The notes beneath the pieces were generated by a model that made no database searches, was not told the origin of the DNA, and was given only the letters and a program-made list of their open reading frames with translations. The position numbers were made by a program, and so were the translations under genes. From Streptomyces lasiicapitis (lineage in GTDB: Bacteria; Actinomycetota; Actinomycetes; Streptomycetales; Streptomycetaceae), in NCBI RefSeq assembly GCF_014646335.1, contig NZ_BMNG01000016.1, positions 178,850-242,849 on the forward strand: a DNA stretch of 64,000 bases. The letters run 5' to 3'. This document shows positions 57,961-64,000 of this stretch, one piece after another. How positions within the stretch are numbered: position 1 is the stretch's first letter; the number at the start of each line of letters is the position of its first letter.

Positions 57961-58023
57961 CCACAGCGCACACCCCGCGTCCCGCGCCGTGCGGGATCGG
58001 GTACCGCGTTGCAGGATGGCGGC

Positions 58024-59562
58024 ATGTTGTTTGTCCGGGTGGCGGAGGTGTCCAGTGGGGTGGCCGCGACGTCCGCGCGGTCGCGGAAGATCGAGCTGAT
58101 GGCCGAGCTGTTCCGGGCGGCGGAGCCCGAGGACGTGCCGCTCGTCATCCCCTACCTCGCCGGACGGCTCCCGCAGGGGCGGATCGGCGTGGGCTGGAAC
58201 GCGCTCAAGGACCCGGTCCCCCCGGCGGACGCGCCGACGCTGACGGTAGGGGACGTGGACGCCGCGCTCACCGCCCTCGCCGGGGTGTCGGGCGCGGGCG
58301 CGCAGGGTGAACGGCGGCGGCTCGTACAGGAGTTGCTGGGTGCGGCTACGGATGACGAACAGCGGCTGCTGTTCGGGCTTTTGACCGGGGAGGTGCGGCA
58401 GGGGGCGCTGGACGCCGTGGCCGTGGAGGGTCTCGCCCGCGCCACCGGGGCGCCGCCCGAGCAGGTGCGGCGCGCGGTGATGCTGGCCGGGGCGCTCACG
58501 CCGGTGGCGCGAACGCTGCTCGCGCGCGGGCCCGACGCCCTGGACGAGTTCCGGCTGACCGTGGGCCGGCCGGTGCAGCCGATGCTGGCGCACAGCGCGG
58601 CGTCCGTGGGCGAGGGCATCGACAAGCTGGGCCCGTGCGCGGTCGAGGAGAAGCTGGACGGCATCCGCGTCCAGGTGCACCGGGACGGCGACACCGTACG
58701 CGTCTATACGCGCACGCTCGACGACATCACCGACCGACTCCCCGAACTGGTGGGAGCAGCACGCGAGTTGGAGGGCGAACGGTTCATTCTGGACGGTGAG
58801 GTCATCGCGCTCGGCAGCGACGGGCGGCCGCGGTCCTTCCAGGAGATCGCGGGCCGCGTCGGCTCGCGCCTCGACGTGGCCGCCGCCGCGGCCGAACTGC
58901 CCCTCTCCCCCGTCTTCTTCGACGCCCTGTCCGTCGACGGCGAGGATCTGCTCGACCTCCCCCTGCGGGAGCGGCACGCCCGCCTCGCGCGTCTCGTTCC
59001 GGAGCCGATGCGGGTACGCCGCGCCCTCGTGGCCGACCCTGCGGACGACGACGCCCGCCGAGCCGCCGACGCCTTCTTCACGGTCACGTTGGAGCGCGGC
59101 CACGAAGGTGTCGTACTCAAGGGACTCGACGCGCCCTACAGCGCGGGCCGCCGGGGCGCGTCCTGGCTCAAGGTCAAGCCCGTGCACACCCTGGACCTCG
59201 TGGTCCTCGCGGCCGAGTGGGGGCACGGCAGGCGCACCGGGAAGCTGTCCAACCTGCACCTGGGGGCGCGCCGCGAGGACGGGACGTACGCCATGCTCGG
59301 CAAGACCTTCAAGGGCATGACCGACGTGATGCTGGCCTGGCAGACCGAGCGACTGCGTGAACTCGCCGTCGAGGACGACGGGTTCGTGGTGCGGGTCCGC
59401 CCCGAGCTGGTCGTGGAGATCGCCTACGACGGGCTGCAGCGGTCCACGCGCTATCCGGCGGGGGTGACGCTGCGGTTCGCGCGGGTGGTGCGGTACCGCG
59501 AGGACAAGACGGCGGCGGAGGCGGACACGGTGGAGACGGTCCTTGCGGAGTACGAGGCGTAG
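58024..59562 (+). CDS. ATP-dependent DNA ligase
   Basis: A 512-residue ligase from the ATG at 58024. The N-terminal DNA-binding domain is followed by the nucleotidyltransferase core. The lysine that takes AMP is K210 in V-E-E-K-L-D-G-I-R. Further motifs are R-V-Y-T-R-T, I-L-D-G-E-V-I-A, H-E-G-V-V-L-K and S-W-L-K-V-K-P. The C-terminal OB-fold ends V-L-A-E-Y-E-A. This is the LigB-type ligase that many actinobacteria carry besides the NAD-dependent replicative LigA, with a likely role in repair. It follows a patch of pseudogene fragments. Confidence 0.95.
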   Translation: MLFVRVAEVSSGVAATSARSRKIELMAELFRAAEPEDVPLVIPYLAGRLPQGRIGVGWNALKDPVPPADAPTLTVGDVDAALTALAGVSGAGAQGERRRLVQELLGAATDDEQRLLFGLLTGEVRQGALDAVAVEGLARATGAPPEQVRRAVMLAGALTPVARTLLARGPDALDEFRLTVGRPVQPMLAHSAASVGEGIDKLGPCAVEEKLDGIRVQVHRDGDTVRVYTRTLDDITDRLPELVGAARELEGERFILDGEVIALGSDGRPRSFQEIAGRVGSRLDVAAAAAELPLSPVFFDALSVDGEDLLDLPLRERHARLARLVPEPMRVRRALVADPADDDARRAADAFFTVTLERGHEGVVLKGLDAPYSAGRRGASWLKVKPVHTLDLVVLAAEWGHGRRTGKLSNLHLGARREDGTYAMLGKTFKGMTDVMLAWQTERLRELAVEDDGFVVRVRPELVVEIAYDGLQRSTRYPAGVTLRFARVVRYREDKTAAEADTVETVLAEYEA

Positions 59563-59619
59563 GCGCGAGTGCGGGTCCGGGGCCTGCCCGTTCGGGTCCG
59601 GGGCCGAGCCCGGGTCGGC

Positions 59620-60093
59620 TCAGCGGCTCCTGGGCTGCCGCGCCGCCTTCACCCACGTGACCACGCTCGCGCCCATCATCCCGAAGCCAAGCACCGACAG
59701 CGGGTTCCAGTCGGGCTGGACGGCGTGCAGTTGTGGCGTGCTGAGCACGTCGGAGGTGTCGTCCGAGTTGTAGATCACCTCGATGGAGCGCCCTTGCACC
59801 GCGTGCGGAAGCTTCGGCGTGGTGGGCAGCTCGGCCGTGACGGGCGGCTTGCCCTTGGGCTGGTAGCGGACGGTGATGGCGGTGACGCGGTCCTGGCCGT
59901 CGGTGGTCACCTTGATCGCCTTGCCCTCGACGGTCACCCCCGACTCGTACAGCCTGGTCACCCGCGAGTGCCCGCTGTACGCGAACATCGTGACGACGAT
60001 CGTGCCGGCGACGAGGAGCAGCGCCGTGAGCCAGCCCAGCTTGACGCCCCGGCTCACTCTGAACCCCGGAGGACGCGTGGTCGTGTTGGTCAT
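59620..60093 (-). CDS. DUF3592-domain membrane protein
   Basis: 157 residues from the ATG at 60093. Two hydrophobic helices (L-G-W-L-T-A-L-L-L-V-A-G-T-I-V-V near the start, and G-F-G-M-M-G-A-S-V-V at the end) flank a beta-rich extracytoplasmic domain. That domain has G-V-T-V-E-G-K-A-I-K-V-T-T, Y-Q-P-K-G-K-P-P-V-T-A-E and Y-N-S-D-D-T, the DUF3592 pattern. Function unknown. It is followed on the same strand by nothing; the SnoaL-like gene lies upstream. Confidence 0.75.
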   Translation of the reverse strand: MTNTTTRPPGFRVSRGVKLGWLTALLLVAGTIVVTMFAYSGHSRVTRLYESGVTVEGKAIKVTTDGQDRVTAITVRYQPKGKPPVTAELPTTPKLPHAVQGRSIEVIYNSDDTSDVLSTPQLHAVQPDWNPLSVLGFGMMGASVVTWVKAARQPRSR

Positions 60094-60159
60094 GCCGTCA
60101 GCGTGACCGGCCGCCGTGTCGGTGGGGTGACGTCCATGTCCGGGAAGCGCCACAGTCGG

Positions 60160-60588
60160 TCACTTGCCGGGAGCCATCAGCTGGGCCGCCACCCCCGCGC
60201 CGTCCAGCCAGACGTTCTCGCGGCAGACGCGGCCGTTGCGGAACTCGAACACGTGCAGGATCCGGAAGGAGATCCGGCGGCCGTTCCCCGGCATGCCGAG
60301 GAAGTCGCCCGGGACCGTGCCGGTCATCGTGTTCTCGATGGTGACCGCGTTGTCGGAGTAGTACGTGTGGGTGCGCTCCTCCTTCTCGGCACGGAAGTCC
60401 TTGACCAACTGCCGGTAGAACTCCAGCGCCGCCGGGATGCCGTGCTTCGGGCCGCCGGGGTCGCCGACGACGTCGTGCTCGATGTCGTCGGTGTAGACCG
60501 AGACCGATCCCTCCGGGTCGCCGCGCTCCTCGGCCTTCATGTGGATCTCGATCAGCGCTTCCATCTCCGCGGGCGTCATGGAGCTCAT
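60160..60588 (-). CDS. SnoaL/NTF2-like protein (nuclear transport factor 2 family)
   Basis: A 142-residue protein with the cone-shaped NTF2-like fold: M-K-A-E-E-R-G-D-P-E-G-S-V-S-V-Y-T-D-D-I-E-H-D-V-V-G, Y-R-Q-L-V-K-D-F and V-F-E-F-R-N-G-R-V-C-R-E-N-V-W. Such proteins are ketosteroid-isomerase or polyketide-cyclase relatives with very varied roles. It is divergent from the TetR gene across the TGAGAA dyad, so it is likely under TetR control. A second SnoaL-like gene lies on the other side of the regulator. Confidence 0.85.
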   Translation of the reverse strand: MSSMTPAEMEALIEIHMKAEERGDPEGSVSVYTDDIEHDVVGDPGGPKHGIPAALEFYRQLVKDFRAEKEERTHTYYSDNAVTIENTMTGTVPGDFLGMPGNGRRISFRILHVFEFRNGRVCRENVWLDGAGVAAQLMAPGK

Positions 60589-60662
60589 GGGGCTCCCCCT
60601 CTCGTCGCGCCTGCCGCGGGCCGGACGGGCCGCGGCCCATTCGTGAGACAGTGTTACCGTAA

Positions 60663-60678
60663 TGAGAAAAGCTTCTCA
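60663..60678. promoter_or_regulatory. TetR-type palindromic operator
   Basis: TGAGAA-AAGC-TTCTCA is an exact 16-base inverted repeat in the divergent region between the SnoaL-like and TetR genes, 18 bases before the TetR start. It is AT-rich in GC-rich surroundings and is the best candidate for the regulator's own operator. Confidence 0.65.
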
Positions 60679-60696
60679 CGACAAGAAGGGGTTCGC

Positions 60697-61356
60697 ATGA
60701 CGGAGGGGCGCAGCGGAAGCGCGACCGGCGCGCGCGAGGGTCGCAGCAGACAGAAACTGCGTACGCGCCGCGCACTCATCGAGGCCGCGGTCACCCTGAT
60801 CCGCGAGGGCCGGCCGGTCACGATCGCCGACGCGGCCGAGGCCGCCGAGGTGTCCCTTGCCACGGCGTACCGCTACTTCTCCAGCCCGAAGGAACTGCTC
60901 GACGAGACCCAACTCCTCGTCAGCGCCCCCGACTTCACCGCCGACCTGCCGTCCGACCCGGCCGAGCGCCTCGACACGCTGGTCTCGCGCGTGGCCGACG
61001 TCCAGTTCGGCGACGAGGCGGTGTGGCGGGCGCTGCTGCAGGCCAGCCTGGAACGCTGGTTCCGGCAGGAGAAGGACGGCGGGTCCGCCGCGGGCGAGAT
61101 CCCCACCCGCAACCGCACCCGCCTCGGCCTCACCCGCACCGCGCTCGATCCCCTCGCCGACGCCCTCCCGCCCGAGCTCCACCACCGCCTGACCATGGCC
61201 GTCAACCTCGTGTACGGCATGGAGGCCCTGATCACGACCCGCGACGCCTGCGGGCTCGAGCCCGACGAGGCGAAGGACGTCATGCGCTGGGCGGCGGGCG
61301 CGCTCCTGGAGAAGGCTCTGCGCGAGGCGTCGACCGGGTACGGCTCCGATGGGTGA
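60697..61356 (+). CDS. TetR-family transcriptional regulator
   Basis: 219 residues from the ATG at 60697, with AAGAAGGGG upstream. The DNA-binding domain is R-T-R-R-A-L-I-E-A-A-V-T-L-I-R-E-G, V-T-I-A-D-A-A-E-A-A-E-V-S-L-A-T-A-Y-R-Y-F-S and K-E-L-L-D-E. The ligand domain has no recognised subfamily. It is divergent from one SnoaL-like gene and followed by another, an arrangement suggesting that it controls both. Confidence 0.92.
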   Translation: MTEGRSGSATGAREGRSRQKLRTRRALIEAAVTLIREGRPVTIADAAEAAEVSLATAYRYFSSPKELLDETQLLVSAPDFTADLPSDPAERLDTLVSRVADVQFGDEAVWRALLQASLERWFRQEKDGGSAAGEIPTRNRTRLGLTRTALDPLADALPPELHHRLTMAVNLVYGMEALITTRDACGLEPDEAKDVMRWAAGALLEKALREASTGYGSDG

Positions 61357-61421
61357 GGCGTCGCTGTGATGATGTGGTCCCCCGCGCCCACATCCACCCG
61401 CCCACGCCCCGGGAGACGGTC

Positions 61422-61835
61422 ATGTCCCGTACGCCACAAGAGATCTTCCAGCACTACGTCTACGCGGGCACCATCTCGCGCGACGCCGACGCCCTGGCCG
61501 AACAGTTCACCGAGGACGGTGTCTTCGAGGCGCCTCTCGTGCCCGTCGGCGCCGCGTTCCCCAGGCGCCTTGTGGGGCGCGAGGAGATCCGCAGCGCGAT
61601 GGCGGCGTACTACGAGCAGCCCGTGAAGGCCGGCCGCGTGCCGAACATCGAGAAGTCCGGGTACGTCCTGCACACCACCTCCGACCCCGACGTCTTCATC
61701 GCCGAGATCGACACGGTCTTCGACGGCGACAGCGACGGAGCGGACGTGACCGTCTCCCTCGTACAGATCTTCCGCATCCGTGACGGGAAGATCGCCCGGC
61801 TGCGCGACTACTTCGCGCCGGAGCTGGTGAGTTGA
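61422..61835 (+). CDS. SnoaL/NTF2-like protein
   Basis: 137 residues from the ATG at 61422 (GGGAG upstream). The pattern S-R-D-A-D-A-L-A-E-Q-F-T-E-D-G-V-F-E-A-P, L-V-G-R-E-E-I-R-S-A-M-A-A-Y-Y and V-Q-I-F-R-I-R-D-G-K-I-A-R-L-R-D-Y-F is typical of the SnoaL-like family. It may form a functional pair with the one at 60160. The gene lies in line with TetR and the carboxylesterase, with gaps of 65 and 73 bases. Confidence 0.87.
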   Translation: MSRTPQEIFQHYVYAGTISRDADALAEQFTEDGVFEAPLVPVGAAFPRRLVGREEIRSAMAAYYEQPVKAGRVPNIEKSGYVLHTTSDPDVFIAEIDTVFDGDSDGADVTVSLVQIFRIRDGKIARLRDYFAPELVS

Positions 61836-61908
61836 AAATGAGTGGCGCGCGGGCTCGACGGGCGAGGAACATCCGGAGGGCCGCCGCCCGCCCCTTGAGG
61901 GAGTAGTG

Positions 61909-63465
61909 ATGACCGCTGTCCCGCCCGCGTCGCCCGAGCCGACCGAGACCTCCGGTCCACTGCCCCAAGTCCGCACGGCAGCAGGGGCGTTGGGCGGCAC
62001 TCGCGAGTCCGGCGTGGCCGTCTTCCGCGGCATCCCGTACGCCGAGCCGCCGGTCGGCCCGCTGCGGTTCGCCGCGCCGCGGCCGGTGCGGGGGTGGGAC
62101 GGGGTGCGCGAGGCCACGGCGTACGGACCTCCGCCCCCGCAGGGCGGCGCCCTCGGCATGGCCGCGCTGGCGCGGGACTCGGTGGGCGAGGACTGGCTGA
62201 CGGTCAACGTCTGGTCGCCCGAGCCGGGCCCGGACGCGGGGCTGCCGGTGATGGTGTGGATCCAGGGCGGCGCGTACACGATCGGCATGTCCGGCCTTCC
62301 CGAGTACGACGGCGGCTGCCTCGCACGCACCGGCGGTGTCGTCGTGGTGACGTTCAACTACCGTGTGGGGCTTGAGGGGTTCGGGCAGTTCGCGGGGGCG
62401 CCCGCCAACCGGGGGCTGCTCGACCAGATCGCCGCTCTGGAGTGGGTGCGCGACAACATCCGCGCCTTCGGCGGCGACCCGGACCGCGTCACGGTCTTCG
62501 GCCAGTCGGCGGGCGGCGGTTCGGTCGCCGCGCTCCTCGCCATGCCGGGTGCGGCCGGGCTCTTCGGCCGGGCGATCGCGCAGAGCGTGCAGGGTACGTT
62601 CTTCTCGCCGGAGCTGGCCGCCGACATCGCCGCGACCTGCGCCGCCGAGCTGGGGCTGCGGCCCACGGCGGCCGAACTGTCCGGCGTGGACCCGGCCCGG
62701 CTGTCCGCCGCGGGGGACGCGGTCGGCGCCAAGATGACGCAGTGGGCGGCGCGTTGGGGTGCGATCGCGCACCGGACGATCCCGTACGCCCCGGTCGTCG
62801 ACGGCGACACGCTGCCGGTCACGCCCTGGCAGGCGCTTGCCGACGGCGCGGGCCGGGACATCGAGCTCGTCGTCGGCCACACGCGTCACGAACAGCGGCT
62901 GCTCACCGTGCTCGACGGCCTGCTCGGCCAGGTGACCCAGGAACAGGCGGCGAACACCCTGCGCGTCTTCGCCCCCGGCGAGGACGGCGTACGCCGCTAC
63001 CTCGACGGCTTTCCCGCCGCGAGCCCCGACGAACTGCACGAACTCGTCCAGTCCGACTGGCTGTTCCGGATGCCGAGCCTGCACCTCGCCGAGGCCCAGA
63101 TCGCCGCGGGCGGCCGGGCCCACGTCTACGAACTGACCTGGACGGCCCCCGGCATGGACGGCATCTTCGGCGCCTGCCACGGCCTCGACGTGCCGCTCGT
63201 CTTCGGCAACCTGGACCGCGGCCAGCCCGCCGCCCTGATCGGCGAAACCCTGTCCCCCGAGGCCGAATCCCTGTCCACCCGCATGCGCACCGCATGGACC
63301 GCGTTCGCCACCCACGGCGACCCGGGCTGGCCCGCGTTCGCCCCCGAGCAGCACCTCGTCCAGCTCTTCGACACGGACCCGACCGTGACCGCGTACCCGG
63401 AGGAGACCTCGCGCCGCATCTGGCAGGACCACGTCTTCCCGGTCCTGCCACTGATGGACCGCTAG
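61909..63465 (+). CDS. type B carboxylesterase
   Basis: 518 residues from the ATG at 61909 with GAGGGAG upstream. Family motifs are F-R-G-I-P-Y-A-E-P-P-V-G-P-L-R-F, E-D-W-L-T-V-N-V, the oxyanion loop Q-G-G-A-Y-T-I-G, and the nucleophile in V-F-G-Q-S-A-G-G-G. The catalytic His is in F-G-A-C-H-G-L-D, and the acidic member lies between. There is no signal peptide. It hydrolyses esters such as p-nitrobenzyl esters or carbamates; the natural substrate is unknown. It may be in one unit with the SnoaL-like gene upstream. Confidence 0.92.
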   Translation: MTAVPPASPEPTETSGPLPQVRTAAGALGGTRESGVAVFRGIPYAEPPVGPLRFAAPRPVRGWDGVREATAYGPPPPQGGALGMAALARDSVGEDWLTVNVWSPEPGPDAGLPVMVWIQGGAYTIGMSGLPEYDGGCLARTGGVVVVTFNYRVGLEGFGQFAGAPANRGLLDQIAALEWVRDNIRAFGGDPDRVTVFGQSAGGGSVAALLAMPGAAGLFGRAIAQSVQGTFFSPELAADIAATCAAELGLRPTAAELSGVDPARLSAAGDAVGAKMTQWAARWGAIAHRTIPYAPVVDGDTLPVTPWQALADGAGRDIELVVGHTRHEQRLLTVLDGLLGQVTQEQAANTLRVFAPGEDGVRRYLDGFPAASPDELHELVQSDWLFRMPSLHLAEAQIAAGGRAHVYELTWTAPGMDGIFGACHGLDVPLVFGNLDRGQPAALIGETLSPEAESLSTRMRTAWTAFATHGDPGWPAFAPEQHLVQLFDTDPTVTAYPEETSRRIWQDHVFPVLPLMDR

Positions 63466-63490
63466 CAGCAAGCAGCACGATCCAACTCCC

Positions 63491-63868
63491 CCAGGCTCAC
63501 GGCCACCGGCACACTCCGCCGTACTCTGTACGGCCACAACGACCCTGTCACCCAGATCGCGTTCAGTCCGGACGGACGCGCCATCGCCGCGGGCAGCGGC
63601 GATGGCGAAGTGCGCCTGTGGGACGTGGTAACTGGCCGACTCCGCCACACCTTCACCACCAATACCAGCTATGTCTCGGCGGTGGTGTTCAGCCCGGATG
63701 GACGCACCCTGGCCACCAGCAGCAGCAACGACCCTTCGGTGCAGTTGTGGGACACCGCTACCGGCAAACCCCTCCGCACTCTGCATACCCGCGTCGCCCC
63801 GCACGCGGCGGTGGCGTTCAGCCCGGACGGGCGCACCCTGGCCACCGGCGGCGAGGACAACGGGGCCA
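63491..63868 (+). pseudogene. WD40-repeat fragment
   Basis: An open stretch of about 125 codons without a start codon encodes three WD40 repeats: V-T-Q-I-A-F-S-P-D-G-R-A-I-A-A-G, E-V-R-L-W-D-V-V-T-G-R, then V-V-F-S-P-D-G-R-T-L-A-T and V-Q-L-W-D-T-A-T-G-K, and a third A-F-S-P-D-G-R-T-L-A-T-G-G-E-D. It begins mid-protein after the esterase stop and ends where the transposase fragment starts. It is probably a piece of a large WD40 kinase-like or NACHT protein left by insertion and deletion. Confidence 0.75.
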
Positions 63869-63879
63869 AACGACGGCGT

Positions 63880-64000
63880 TCAAGACCACCATGTGCCTCC
63901 TCCCGTTATATCTTTTTTGCCGGGGTCGAAGCTGCGGGCGGTCTTGCCGACGATGGCGGCGGCCTTGACCGACTGCGAGTCGATGACGATCGCGACGGAC
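63880..64000 (-). pseudogene. IS5/IS4-family transposase fragment
   Basis: The minus strand enters from the right edge and reads V-A-I-V-I-D-S-Q-S-V-K-A-A-A-I-V-G-K-T-A-R-S-F-D-P-G-K-K, the region around the first catalytic Asp of IS5-type transposases. After the A-run the frame is lost (small indels), and the expected G-R-K-R-H stretch is not readable. The rest, if present, lies beyond the window. Confidence 0.7.

Overview
This window is high-GC actinobacterial DNA and most likely a Streptomyces chromosome. The evidence is the very high G+C at third codon positions, GTG starts, a SsgA-family sporulation protein, TTA-containing genes, a TipA-type regulator with its characteristic promoter, a mycothiol-dependent aldehyde dehydrogenase, Zur and DmdR/IdeR-type operator sequences, and many one-component regulators (TetR, MerR, AraC, LysR, HxlR, XRE). 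I see no rRNA, tRNA, CRISPR array, phage or complete biosynthetic cluster. The region is a mosaic of small metabolic, regulatory and detoxification units with several decayed mobile-element fragments, as expected outside the conserved core.

Layout. 1-5.3 kb: an SRPBCC fragment, an ASCH protein, a serine hydrolase, a truncated mycothiol-dependent enzyme, a DUF6777 lipoprotein and HxlR and CGNR regulators. 5.3-9 kb: an MFS exporter divergent from the CGNR gene across a symmetrical operator, a coupled secreted/cytosolic pair, and a histidine-kinase-like membrane protein without its phospho-acceptor His. 9-12.7 kb: a TetR gene divergent from a CYP102-like P450 carrying one in-frame stop, and a Xi-class GST-like reductase. 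12.8-17.5 kb: a methyltransferase, a TipAS regulator coupled to a glycosyltransferase, and an AraC/DoxX pair. 17.5-20.3 kb: a Zur-box zinc-starvation unit (L32 paralogue and COG0523 GTPase) and a FolC-like ligase. 20.4-24.9 kb: a secreted TNT-domain protein beside a collapsed probable immunity gene, a membrane protein, a Tat-exported lactonase and a small Cys-rich secreted protein. 25-33 kb: a two-component system, ketopantoate reductase, Nudix, ISL3 and IS630 remnants, and an iron-box-controlled DUF2470 gene. 33-43.7 kb: mycothiol aldehyde detoxification (mscR plus metallo-hydrolase), a FetB-like permease, a peroxidase, regulators, an Fsr-like MFS, a nickel-binding protein, an EF-hand protein, and a methyltransferase/TetR pair with a clear operator.

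44-49.2 kb is the most unusual part. Two cobalamin riboswitch aptamers lie back to back on opposite strands. The forward one leads into a two-gene unit for a divergent citramalate-synthase-like enzyme (one TTA codon, altered HxH metal motif) and a short pyruvate-dehydrogenase-E1-like enzyme. Neither is a classical B12 gene. A B12-independent supply of 2-oxobutyrate and propionyl-CoA would explain the arrangement, but that is inference.

49-64 kb: a DD-carboxypeptidase, an oxidoreductase with a duplicated start site, a SsgA-like protein, an ECF sigma factor fused to a zinc-finger, membrane and proline/threonine stalk module, a carboxyltransferase with a proline-rich N-terminus, a LysR/acetyltransferase pair, a patch of gene fragments, an ATP-dependent DNA ligase, a TetR gene with two SnoaL-like proteins, a type B carboxylesterase, and WD40 and transposase remnants at the right edge.
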